NCBI GenBank assembly: GCA_028583605.1
Contig: CM053334.1
Coordinates: 19,358,618 to 19,422,617 of the forward strand
Direction: 5' to 3'
From: Dastarcus helophoroides
Lineage: Eukaryota; Arthropoda; Insecta; Coleoptera; Bothrideridae
Length of the DNA stretch: 64,000 nucleotides
This document shows positions 10,501 to 20,400 of the stretch, piece by piece. The translations under genes and the position numbers were made by a program. Under the pieces are notes generated by a model. The model worked only from the letters and a program-made list of their open reading frames with translations, had not been told where the DNA came from and did not search any database. The stretch's first letter is position 1. Each line of letters begins with the position of its first letter.

Positions 10501-12275
10501 CTGAAACCATTATTTCAAAAAGTTCGGTTCTAAACTTTAAAATCAAAAACCGTAGTCTTTTTTACGGTTTTGAAAACAGCCTGTTACAAATGTATCATTA
10601 GGGCCCCAAAATGTTAACAGCCGCAAATATTACTTGGGTCAAAGTGGCCCAATAACATGTTGTTGAGAAATTAGATTTTTATTAGTTTTCAGATGTCTGA
10701 AAAAATAGATTTTTCGAAAAATCGATTATTTTTATCTTGAATAATATTGAAAAACCAAAGACTATCTGAATCATGTTGCTTTCAAATTTTTGAGAAGTCG
10801 AACTTACTATACGTTTTCGTAACTTTTTGAACTTTTAATTCGACGTCGTCCCATTTTTTAAGCGTATCTTCTTCCGGAAGATTCCTCTGTAACAAATCTT
10901 GTTGATGTAAATGACGATCTTGGTTAACCTTGGGGCGAAGTTCGTCATTTGGCAATGTTGCGTTTCCTATAAATAAAAATAATGATAATTAATATTAACA
11001 ATATTTTAAAATATATATAATATCACCGGAAATTTATTTTAAGTATTCGACGCACTTGATTAGGTTTCCGTGCTTTTCTTAAAATTTAAACTTACCTGTT
11101 GAAGAATTCTCTGAAAATTTAAACATTTAATAACTATAAAATGTTATAGAAATTTTGAGCTTACGTATGTATATAGCAATTAAGGGTCTTAATTGCTATT
11201 TGCAATTTTGGAGGTGCGGTGAAATTAAATGAAACGCACTCCATCGAAGGTATCGATATATTGATTGAAAAACATGTCGGTCGAAACTTATCTCAATACA
11301 ATGTGTGGCACAATAAAATGTGTGGTAGTCGCGACATACACATCAGGAAAGTCAAACACTGTCCATAGGGAGAATGTTAATGAGAGACTTAACATTGAGA
11401 GCTAATGGTGGGATAGATGGGCGGCGCCTTGTATTCTCCTACACCGGTGTAAACAATTCAACGCAGAGCGCAGCGATCAGTGCTGGTGGAAATTTCAGTA
11501 GTACATCATAGCTTTTAACGTGTTTTGTTACGATTACTACTGACAGGCAACAATTTTAATAAAATTTGCGTACCACATGCTGTTTGTTCTTTTAGTCCGT
11601 TGATTTAATCAACGTCTGAGGAAAAAGAAAACTGATATTCTTTGATAACCAAAATAAACGAGATTTCTTAAACAAAATAAATAATAATTCTAATAAAAAA
11701 TATAACAAAATAACTCTTTAAACATAACAATTGTTCAAATATGCCGCCAGCCTGTACTAAACAGTATTCCAGTCTGTTGTAAAACTCTCGACGAGTGTTT
11801 TCTAACATCTAAACTGGAAGATACGAGCATGCTGCGTCAAAGTAGGGGAATACGTTCAGCGGCCGTAGAAAACTATGCAAGGGACAATTCTTAGCGTTTT
11901 ACATGGACAATGAAAATTTTTCCTTACCCTAACCTAATATAAAACTGTTTGCAGTTTTATTGGCTTTTTCTTCGCGGGTCACTCCTTTCACCGGCGAAGA
12001 AAAAGCCAATAAAACTGCATACAAATATGAATACTTCGCAAATAAATTACAGGAGAATATCTAATATAAGTTATCCATAGAGATAGGCATACATACGAAC
12101 TAAACTAAACATAAGCAACTATCAATAGATTTGGTTCTAAGCACATATACTTACCGGAATTATCCACCCATTTGCGAACAACTTCTGCATCTTTGGGAAA
12201 ATGAAATTTCCTAACATTCGGATCTACGCGACTTGAAATATCACAGCCCGCAAATTGACAATTCACTTCACTCAT
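4538..12275 (-). CDS. ZAD-C2H2 zinc-finger protein (THAP-like first exon)
   Basis: Probable DNA-binding nuclear transcription factor. Well-supported exons in coding order: 9346-9275, 8835-8656, 8540-8407, 8354-7429, 5935-5683, 5506-4538; all have GT-AG borders and matching phases. Exons 8540-8407 and 8354-7429 encode a ZAD domain (CRTC, then CRSC; four zinc ligands). Nine C2H2 fingers follow: CEFC, CPVC, CHKC, CPMC, CEYC, CRIC, CELC, CTYC, CYKC. The third and sixth fingers are each split by an intron, and joining the exons rebuilds perfect fingers. After the fingers comes a roughly 190-residue heptad-repeat tail. The 5' part is less certain: 12275-12155 is THAP-like, 11112-11098 is a possible 15-nt microexon, 10966-10808 is open and phase-compatible, and 10281 and 9472 look like duplicated exons. 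No orthologue is recognised. Confidence 0.85.
4541..5090 (-). repeat. Coding minisatellite: S-H-A-M-E-E-G heptad tail
   Basis: The last part of the zinc-finger protein consists of about two dozen 7- or 8-residue units of the pattern S-[HRY]-A-[MI]-E-[EG]-[GDE]. The DNA unit is 21 bp (for example CCATGGCG at 4807, 4828 and 4849) with 24-bp variants, so the frame is always kept. The units nearest the fingers and the stop codon are more diverged than the central ones, which fits recent expansion from the middle. The tail is strongly acidic and rich in His and Met. It may be disordered; its function is unknown. Confidence 0.85.
6300..6662. mobile_element. Two RTE/SINE-like tails in tandem
   Basis: Two related segments, about 6343-6415 and 6587-6660, share the phrase TTTTCATCAAAATC followed by AGTAGTTCA-CCGTGAAA and an AACAAAC ending. 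This resembles the conserved 3' end of RTE-type LINEs and their SINE derivatives in arthropods. The family assignment is from memory of that motif and not from a search. The pair lies in the intron between the ZAD and third-finger exons of the zinc-finger gene. Confidence 0.5.
6666..6980 (-). mobile_element. Solo LTR (Copia-like ends) with heat-shock promoter
   Basis: Read on the minus strand the segment starts TGTTCTAGAA and ends CCCGCAACA, giving short TGTT/AACA ends typical of Copia-type LTRs. It holds a TATA box (CTATATAAGG, 6853-6844) and, downstream, an AATAAA polyadenylation signal (6724-6719) at a spacing suitable for a retroviral-type U3-R-U5. No internal coding region adjoins it, so it is probably a solo LTR. 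The outer ends lack a clear 5-bp duplication; an ACGTAC string is found on both sides but is offset by 8 bp on one side. It is inserted antisense-neutral, that is in the same orientation as the zinc-finger gene. Confidence 0.6.
6868..6983 (-). promoter_or_regulatory. Cluster of heat-shock elements in the LTR
   Basis: Three HSF-binding-type motifs built of GAA/TTC units spaced by 2 bp lie upstream of the LTR TATA box: TTCTAGAAGTTTTC at 6868, a perfect trimer GAAATTTCTGGAA at 6906-6918, and TTCTAGAACATTTTC at 6971. Their distances from the TATA box (about 15, 55 and 120 bp) resemble the layout of insect Hsp70 promoters. Confidence 0.6.
8878..9195. repeat. GACGA-type minisatellite in an intron
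   Basis: Purine-rich tandem array built from GAGACGA, GAGCGA and GATGAGAC variants, with a higher-order unit containing ACGAGCAAGACGAGACGA. It lies in the intron between zinc-finger-gene exons 9346-9275 and 8835-8656. The long open frames in several frames (S-R-L-V or R-R-A-R repeats) are a by-product of the repeat and are not genes. Confidence 0.85.
9399..9472 (-). CDS. Uncertain exon of the zinc-finger gene
   Basis: The segment has a good acceptor (TTTTTATAG) and an open frame ending phase 1 at a GTTTGA donor, reading S-Y-Q-I-S-S-K-P-V-V-V then S-S-T-E-N. To be read this way the preceding exon must end in phase 2, whereas the upstream candidates end in phase 1. Its 5' end resembles the candidate exon starting at 10281 (both contain CAAATCTCTTC), so an exon duplication or a small indel is likely. 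Confidence 0.4.
9513..10157. mobile_element. Foldback element with 134-bp inverted repeats
   Basis: Arms 9513-9646 and 10024-10157 are reverse complements, starting CACAGACCAATAGG. A third copy of the arm (9651-9777) sits in inverted orientation only about 10 bp from the left arm, so the left end alone could form a 127-bp hairpin. ATTAGTAATACTT flanks the element on both sides (9494-9506 and 10166-10178), 6-8 bp outside the arms, and may be the target-site duplication. No transposase is present. Confidence 0.75.
10203..10281 (-). CDS. Possible duplicated exon of the zinc-finger gene
   Basis: After an acceptor ending at 10282 the phase-1 reading continues from exon 10966-10808 and gives R-I-K-S-L-R-L-S-N-N-N-S-T-E-N-V-T-T. 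The start and the S-T-E-N motif are shared with the exon at 9472-9399, but in a different relative frame. The donor is unclear (GTAACT or GTTCGT). It could be a relic copy. Confidence 0.3.
10808..10966 (-). CDS. Probable linker exon of the zinc-finger gene
   Basis: A 159-nt open exon with acceptor TTTATAG and donor GTAAGT, phase 1 at both ends, encoding a polar segment with the run P-E-E-D-T-L-K-K-W-D-D-V-E. It is phase-compatible with the THAP-like exon upstream and, directly or through the uncertain exons, with 9346-9275 downstream. No domain is recognised; it would form a charged linker between the THAP-like segment and the ZAD domain. Confidence 0.55.
10967..12154. other. First introns of the zinc-finger gene
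   Basis: No gene of its own. The stretch holds a possible 15-nt microexon at 11112-11098 (between CAG and GTAAGT) and a hairpin element at about 11950-12046. The section 11170-11900 is not recognised. Confidence 0.4.
11950..12046. repeat. Hairpin element, 25-bp perfect arms
   Basis: GCAGTTTTATTGGCTTTTTC(TTCGC) and its reverse complement are separated by a 17-base loop. The flank ends in AATACTTCGCA. The same words (GCGAAGTATT, GGCGA-GAAAA-GCCAATAAAAC) recur at about 7313-7365, 18300-18380 and 28629-28675, so this is a dispersed short family. Confidence 0.65.
12155..12275 (-). CDS. THAP-like zinc-finger first exon
   Basis: The exon encodes 40 residues starting MSEVNCQFAGC. It has the CxxxxC pair, the F-H-F-P-K-D motif and the R-K-W motif found in the first half of THAP DNA-binding domains. 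It ends in phase 1 at a consensus GTAAGT donor. The second half of a THAP domain (C-x2-H and the terminal A-V-P motif) is not seen in the next candidate exons. Either the domain is truncated, a short exon was missed in 11.1-12.1 kb, or this exon belongs to a separate transcript. A longer start at 12290 (MVLLN-) is possible, but THAP domains usually sit at the very N-terminus. Confidence 0.6.
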
Positions 12276-13476
12276 ATTCAAAAGGACCAACTTACATCAA
12301 ATATGAATGCCTAACTTCTTTTCTTTTATAAAAGTTTGAAAAACTATATTTAGCATGTAAAAATGGGTATTAAATTTGTTTTTAAGAATTTACAAATATT
12401 TAGCTTTCGAAGCACTACCTCTGTGTTGATTAAATATGGACGAATCAATCAAAAACAAGACAGGAATCGATGATGCTTTGATTCTATAGGTAGTACCGTC
12501 CACAGAATATCTTCAAAATGTTAACAATTATTTAATCAATTAGATTGTCTTTGTTGCTTCCCTCTGCCAATAAAAAAGTTTCAATAAATCTATATATTAG
12601 ACGCAGGCGTTCAGATACAAAGCGCCACCTCCCACTGTATCCGGAAACGTAGGAGTTTGGTGTCCAAAACGTCTACACGTTTTTACATAGACCATTAATC
12701 TATCATTTACTCAACGGTTAGGTTAGGTTGGAAAAATTAACGATTATAGTTTTGTTATATGTTCTAAATAAAAAAAGATCTTATTAATTACTAAAGTACA
12801 ACAGTTGGTCAAATAAAAACACCAAGATCACACGAAACTAGGGAGAAAACGTTCAAAATGTTCTGAAACACTTACTTGCTGTAACAATAACAAAACAGCA
12901 AAATTCGCACAACTGCGCAAGAATCACAGAATACGCAAGGATCTATGCCAGTGTTGCCACATATTTAAAAGTAAAATTCCGTACATACGCAGTTAAAATT
13001 ATCGTATTTTAACAAAAATTACCGTACTGTGGGCACAAAATGAGTAATAACCAGAATCACGGTGGTGCAGGCAGCAAAAATATATATGTTTTGTGACCAA
13101 AATGTTAATTCTCGTCTTATTTCTTTGTGGTCGATGCCGACAAGCTCTAACCTCGAATTCGTTTCGTTTTTTTCACTTTATGGCCTTTATCCTTAGGACA
13201 ATTGGCCAGCACATTCTAATAAAATTCTTATAAACAGCTTTTTTACATAGGCGTACCGCACGCTATTTATTATCGTGTTTTGATAATAGTTGAGTAATTC
13301 TAGGAATTTCTTTCAAGAATTAAATCCTACACTAACATTGGCAGAACAATGTATGATACTTCAATTCTAAAGAAAATGGTCCAAGAGTTAGATATATGAC
13401 CGCACTCGATTCCTTTAAAATCTCGGACCTTGCTATCTCTACTACATTGGCACTTTGAACATAGACGGGCTTGAAG
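12276..13476. other. Intergenic, divergent-promoter side
   Basis: Lies upstream of the zinc-finger gene. No gene was recognised. A CAGTGTTGCCACAT string at about 12950 matches the end of the hAT-type element at 13485, so a second, broken copy probably lies here. Confidence 0.4.
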
Positions 13477-13484
13477 GTCATGGA

Positions 13485-14278
13485 CAGTGTTGCCACTTGT
13501 ATAATACGAAATTACTAGCAAACCTTGATTACATTCCTGGCTTTTCCGGGCAAAATTTAAATGTTATATTCCTTGCAATTCCTGGCAAGTTCAAAATTAA
13601 ATTGTATTAATTATGTATTTGCCTTAATGAGCTTTTAACAAATCAATTTTAACAGAAATTTATTTAAATCATATTTATAAAATATTTTCGTCATATTAAA
13701 ACGTGTTTTTAGCTGAGAAGGTAGCACCAAACACAATAATATTTTAATGTTTAATTTTTACAATCTTAATTTATTAGAATTACGACAATAGGATAGAAAA
13801 GCAAAAGTTATAAAACTTGTGCATTTAAGAAGTGTTAGATCTTTACAACAATAAGGAGAATTTCCGCTAGCAGGCTAAAGTGACCCTCTCTAGATTGAGT
13901 TACGAGAATTATGACAATAGGGACAAAAAAAGCAAAGGTTATAAAACTTGTTCATGTAATAAAAGCAGTTAAAATTCTTGAAAACACTTAACCCTGAAAA
14001 TTTAGAAACCTTAACCTACACAACAAAGAGATTGAATTGCATCCTAAATGCGCTTTTGTTTTCTGTGTTCAACACAGGTTTAAGATCCAATATTACAAGA
14101 GAATCGCTGTCAAGGGGGCCAACGTGTAACAAAATTGCAAAATATGTATGTAAAAATCGCGAATCAATTCGAGATTATTCCTTGAAATTCCTGGTTATAA
14201 GTCAATACTGGCAAGTTTACTGGCAGGGCCTTATATTCCTGGCAAATGCCAGTATTTACTGGCAAAACGGCAACCCTG
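13485..14278. mobile_element. Non-autonomous hAT-type element 1
   Basis: Begins CAGTGTTGCC and ends GGCAACCCTG, imperfect terminal inverted repeats. It is flanked by an identical 8-bp duplication GTCATGGA at 13477-13484 and 14279-14286. The 8-bp duplication is diagnostic of the hAT superfamily (P elements also give 8 bp). The interior (794 bp) has only a short open frame at 13978-14313 and no transposase. Confidence 0.8.
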
Positions 14279-14321
14279 GTCATGGAATTCGAACGGTTAC
14301 TGATGAGAGTTAGCCTTCTGG

Positions 14322-15013
14322 TAGGCATGATCGATATTCATCGATGGTGAATGAACATCGATGTTTAGTGGAAAAACATCGATGTTTTAATATCGATGTT
14401 AAGATTTCGATAATATTGACACATCGACGTTATGAGAAAAAAATCGGATATCGATACACTCTAAGTCTAGGGCTAGGCCATCTAGCGTGATTACGTGTAA
14501 CAAATGTTGCTGATTAATGTTGTTATTAGTATTATTTCACCTTCACCCAATTTACACTAGATGTCGCTGATCCATTTAACCAAAATAAAACTAACAAAAT
14601 AAAAACTGCCAGTTTAAAGACATGGTCAATTTTTTTTCTTATCTAAGAATAAAGGGGGAGCGAGTGTTAGTAGAAGTTCATTTTTTTTTTGTAATGAAAC
14701 TTCGAAAACGAAATAACAGGTATAGTAAATGTACTCTATATTGTACTCTTTGTCTGTCCAGTAAACTCAAACTTTTGCAGTAATGTAACCCTACAATCTA
14801 TTGTACCATGAATTTGCTTACGTTGCTTACTATATGTATACCTTATAACATTGATCAAAGCTTATAATAAAATGGATTGTTTTTTTTACCTAAAAACATC
14901 GATGTTTTCGGGCATCGATATTTTTCTTCCGATATTCATCGTACATCGATACTTTTGAACCGATGTTAATATTAATGTCAATATCGATGTTTTTCTAATA
15001 TCGATCATCCCTA
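14322..15013. mobile_element. Non-autonomous hAT-type element 2 (ATCGAT-rich)
   Basis: Terminal repeats TAGGCATGATCGATATT and, at the other end, the reverse complement of TAGGGATGATCGATATT. It is flanked by the 8-bp duplication CCTTCTGG at 14314-14321 and 15014-15021. Both ends are packed with ATCGATGTT subterminal repeats that could serve as transposase-binding sites. There is no coding capacity. It lies only 35 bp from element 1. Confidence 0.8.
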
Positions 15014-15031
15014 CCTTCTGGCTATTTATTT

Positions 15032-16711
15032 TGTGCCGTGGGAGCTAAAACGGGGTAGGTCGCAGTAACTCAGCACCAGCGACAGTTATTTCTAACAGCA
15101 CACACAAAATTATAGAAGAAGAAATTTGGATTGATTTTCCAACGTCGGGCAGCGATTAACACTGCCTGAAACGTTAAAACTTAAAATAATCTTCTTATTT
15201 AGTTTTACTACAGTATAGATATTAGCTTACGCCACAAAACAGATATGCTTACGCATACAGTACGACAAAATGCTAAAATTTTGCCCCGAATTTTGTTTGC
15301 TCATGCGTCAATTTGCATAATCCCGAACATGGCGTGGCAGTGTTCTATGATAACTAGAAATCAGATCTATGGTCGTTGGGTAACTGAATGTCAGTTGGGA
15401 GTTGCCAAGTGTTCGGGAAAATCAGCACTTGAGCGAATATGATTTTTTATTTTACGTTCATATGTTATCCATATGGGTAAAACTGTAAGACAATTTATCT
15501 ACATTTATGGATGTTCTAAAAATTTGATATTGCCAGGGATTTTCATCCGAATTGTGGGATTTTTAAGGAGATTGTTCGCGAATAATGTTTAGGTCATCTG
15601 ACAACACTGGATCAGTTTTATTTAAATGTCAATCTTAAATAATTCATTGCGCTAATAAAATGAAACCAAATAAAAGAGAAGAGGAGAATTTACACGTTCT
15701 ACTTATAAATGTAACTCTAACAGCAATAATAATTTGATAAAATCAGCTTCTTTTTAATTTCCAAAAGACGGCAAACGGTCTCGGGTACACTCAATTTAAT
15801 TTATTAAAAACAAACTGTTTTATTATACTCGCATTTGCCAGTTTTATACAAAAAAATAAACAAGTTGTTTCCTGTAGAAATTATTTTGCCGTCAGTCACA
15901 ATCTGTGTTTAGTTTTTCTTTGTGTATTCTTTATACTTATCAGGTTATCAGTAATTACAAAAGTGCACATTATTTAAAAAATACACGAGAACAAGTATTT
16001 TTGGACTATTTGTAAAGTAGTAAATTAGAATTTAAACGGTGAAAACTATTAAAATTAATAAACTTGATGGTTTTGTTTAATAAATAAATTTAAATTTTCG
16101 CAAGCGTGCACAATCCACGACATGGCCGACTCAACTGAAGGTCAATGATTTTATCTTGTGACATCTTGCTATTACGCGACGCAAATAATGCACACTAACG
16201 TAGTACAAATTAATTTAATCTAACTTACTACATTATAATTAACTAGAACTATCAACAAATAAAATGTCTGATCGTGAATTTCAGTTCGATATGTGAAACT
16301 TGCTCGAGGCGTAGTCATAGAGTCAGTCTTGCGTCGTTCCAAGTGTCAACCGTTATACTTGTCAGCTTGTCACTTCTCAGGTCTTGCAGTGTTGCCGCTT
16401 CTCCTGCGTTGGAGCTAACAGATCTGTGGTAGATGCTTCTATTCGTTCTGCCTATTCGCCACAAGCTACTTCAAAATTAAAGGTACCGACACTTCTTGTT
16501 GCTACTGTATGCGTAAGCTAATAATCTATACTGTGCCGTGGGAGCTAAAACGGGGTAGATCGCAGTAAGCTCAGTACAAGCGACAGTTACTTCTGACAGC
16601 ACACTCAAAATTATGGAGGAAGAAATTTGGATTGATATTCCGACGACGGGCAGAGAATAACACTGCCCGAAACGTTAAAACTTTAACTAATCTTGTTGTT
16701 ATTTACTTTTA
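15032..16711. mobile_element. Composite repeat: 180-bp direct repeats around an inverted-repeat core
   Basis: About 180 bp starting TGTGCCGTGGGAGCTAAAAC occurs at 15032-15209 and again, in the same orientation, at 16532-16711 (offset 1500 bp). The core between them is bounded by inverted repeats containing TTAGCTTACG: 15210-15264 and 16503-16534. It may be a TRIM-like element with short LTRs, or a transposon inserted into one copy of a duplicated repeat. No protein is encoded; the open frame at 15245-15442 has no family resemblance. Confidence 0.6.
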
Positions 16712-17441
16712 CGTCGTTTAAATTTTAAGATAGTTTTAAATGTTTTTTCAATGTTGAGTTACAAACAGCGATTGGCAAACAACGCAATCGCTGCTTGGAG
16801 CAATCGTTGATTAAATATAGTATTCAATTAACGGTGCAATCTATAACAGATTGCCAATCATTAACAGAAGGGTACTGAAAATTTAGCGAATCTTGCAATT
16901 TTCAAAAGAAATTCTAACTGATTACCTGAGGTTGCTCTTTTGTATTCAGTCCTGATTGAATTTTCATTTAGTTCGATACCTTTCTTGATTACAAACTGTC
17001 ACTCATGGCATTTTATATTTAAAGAAAAACTGTTTCATTTCGTCCTGCAACAATTTTGATAAATTAGAACTATTAATGCAGAGCCCACCATAACGAATAT
17101 TATTGCAGAAATTGTACAAATATGTCCAATTACTTATTTATTTAACTTCATTTTAAAAATACATGTGGTGGCCAAACTGAAGAAATTCAGTTAATTGAGC
17201 CATAGAGTTATTATATCCCAATGAATAACCTTAACTATTTAATACCTTGAGCTATGGACGGTGTCATAACTGTCAAATACTACCGACTGAGATACCCCAA
17301 TTCAACCAATCAGATAGTGCGTGCGGTTTCAAAATTCAATCTGACAACAAGCGTACATGTGTATTTTACGTTCAACCGTCCAAGTAATCAACATTTTTCT
17401 TTTTAAAATATAGTCACTTCGCGTTGTGGGAAAAATTGACC
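16712..17441. other. Upstream region of CAP-D2
   Basis: No gene. It ends at the CAP-D2 start codon and should contain its promoter. No TATA box or other core element is convincing. A short direct-repeat pair of GATTGCCAATC type near 16775-16860 is of unknown meaning. Confidence 0.4.
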
Positions 17442-20400
17442 ATGGACGTATTCGAAATACCTTCCCACAAGAGCGAATTGAATGTAGACAGGGACACTGC
17501 TAGCATTTTAGCAAAGCTGAAAGGTTCGTTTCGTTTTTGCCGTGTATTTGAAGAACATTATGCATCTTAAGGCGCCTTCTCCCTTTTTTAAGGTGCTTTC
17601 GCCTTTTTTAATGTGATTTTGTCCCGATGAAGATAGTTCTGAGTTTTGTAAATGCTTTTACGCTTTTTTAGTGTGGTTTTTGTCTTTGTAAACAGCTCTG
17701 AACTTTTGTGATGATTTTTTGGACGTTTTGAAAGTGATACGGTGAAGGAGCTTTTATGGAGTGCTTTCAAACCTTTTTATAATGATATTTACGTTTTTAA
17801 GTGGTTTTTGAGAATTTTAACGTTTGTAAAAGCTTTTGACGCTTAAAGAAGCTTTTAATGAGGAGTTCTTTTTTTTAATGTAGATTTGAGTTTTTTTTAG
17901 TGACGTGTTTAATAGTGACCACTCGCCTACAGACGGCCTGTCGGATTTGGCTTGGTAGTCCATATTATTGTTCAGTGAATTTGGTGTCTATCTGTGATAT
18001 TTACTATGAAATCGCAATAACTGACAGAAATGTTTAAACTTTGCTAAAAATCTCGCCTTCGATGAAAACTGGAGATATTTCAACACATACTGCAGTTTTT
18101 GCACGCAACCTGTAAGTGTATGTTGAAAATTGATCTGCAGTCCTGGACTGTCAGGCCAAAACCGACAGGCCGCTCGTAGATGAGTGGTCACTATAAGTAG
18201 CTTCACGAGTATCAGAGTTCTTATCACAGTGTCTCTGAAGATGATAGCTTGGCAATCGAAACGCGTTAAAACAACTTTTGTTGTATTTTTTAATCTTCTT
18301 TGCGAAGTATTGATATTTCTATTGTGAAAGGAATAACTGGCGACGAAAATGCCAATAAAACATGAATAGAAATATCAATTTTTAAGTCACTTTACATTTT
18401 GTGGCGTTTTTTTGTTTGCTATTTTTTAATTAGTTAAATAACTTTTAGAAGCGAGAATTAGCTCGAAAATGGGGCCAGAGTATATCATTGAGCACAGTAA
18501 AGCGTATTTTGCTGCCATATGTTACGAAGATGCTGTTTCCCTTGATGTAATTTATATGGCATATGAAGATTTACATAGAGGTAATTTGGACACTATTTTT
18601 AATATTAAACATTGCTCGGTATCGCTGTTGTTGCAGTAGGTAACGTTACATGTTTGTTTTAGTTCTAAAAAATTTCCTTAAGCAGTTGGATGAAATACTG
18701 ACGAATCTTGATGAAGAAACTCGACCATATTACTTAAATATTACAAAACTACTTCTTTACTGTTACGTTCAGATTATAATAATTGTTGAACAGAAGCAAG
18801 AACGTAAGGCCAATAGCAGCCTTAAAAAAGGAAGAGTGAAGAAAGACTCGATGGAGTTCAACTTGGACAAGCAAGCGATTCTAGTCAACTTGAACACGTT
18901 GATGGAACACGAGATACAGAATCTGTGGCACCCTACTATGGTCGAAGAAGCATTCATTAATTTAGTATCGGAGGTCGCCTACAGATTCCTACAGAATTCG
19001 ACCATAAAAACCGCCAAGAACGTCTGCGGCGAACTATGGGGGTTCTTGAGCACGCTTATCAAGAGTTATAGCCACTGCAAGACCTTCATCATTCGTACAG
19101 TACAGCTGATCAAGATGTACGAGCATTTGGTGCAATGTGCGCCCGAAGGGTTTAAAATTTTGGTTGAAAAGTTTAACTGCAAGGGTCTTGTGCATGACTT
19201 TGTTAGGGAAGTCACCGACTGCCAAACGAACGAATTCTATCAGGATAACTTGGCGACTAGGAACTGTTCCCATGTACTTATCGAAATGGCAGTTTTGATG
19301 CCAGAATTTATGATACCTGAGGTTATGTATTTGGAAAAATATTTAGATTACGATGTAAGTGTGGCTGTTAAGATTACGAAAGTGTTTTAATTCGTCTCGT
19401 TTTAGTCAGCACCCTTGAGAATTTCCGTTCTTAGTGTAATTACGGAGGTTTTATTGAAAGTATTAAAGAAGCATAATTTGACGTCCGAGGAGCGCGAATC
19501 AAGGGATGAGCTGATCACAATTATAACGGAGCATAGGGCTGATTCATTTGCGCAAGTTAGAGCCAAAGTTTTGCAGCTCATTGGCCGACTGCAAGAGGGT
19601 AGCGCGCTACCCATTAAATTTCAAAATATCATTTTGGAAATTGTTGTTGAGCATTTGTTTGATAAGGGGGCGCTGGTGAGGAAACAAGCTGCAAATTGTA
19701 TAATTACTTTCTTATCGTTTAATCCATATGGTGCAACGGTAAGATCCTTTTTATTGCTACATAGTCGTAGATAAAAAAAGTTTGCGTCATCTTGAACTCG
19801 ATTTTTATTTGGTACAGTTGGGTTTGGAAAAAATGCGTGCAAATCTGGAAGAAAGCCAGAAAGAACTTGATGTGATTAAGTCCGCTTTCGATGGTGAGAA
19901 GTTAACTGAATTGAAAAAACAGGAGCTTGCTTGGAACGAAAAACTCGGTGACATCAAGGAAGCTCTTGCCGAGATCGAAACCAGCGAAGGTAATTTAAAT
20001 ATTTTGGAAGTTGACCCTTTCTTGGTATTAATTCCCCTCGAGTTCTGCTGATTTCATTTTTTTTTATCACATTTTAGAAAGTATTGACCCCCCAGAAGAT
20101 ATTTCGAAGGCGTCCTCTGATGAAGATTTGATTAAAATCATCACTTCATATTTGAACGAAGCCAAATATAAGGAAGCGGTTCTGGCGATTAAACATTCGC
20201 AAAATAAAGTTGCCGGTTGTCAACAGTTAGCGTAAGTGATGAAAATTGCGTTTTGGTGGTTGTATTTTAACCTTCAATTATGCAGGAAAACGTTTACGGA
20301 TGTTCAAGAAGATGATCCGAATGCAGTCAGCATACTTCTACTTAAGTGTATTTATTTATCTTCTAAGGATATTGGCATAACAGAAGAAACGATCAGACAG

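Noticed and set aside
15245..15442. 65-codon plus-strand frame
   Set aside because: Lies inside a mobile element, with no family resemblance and no splice context.
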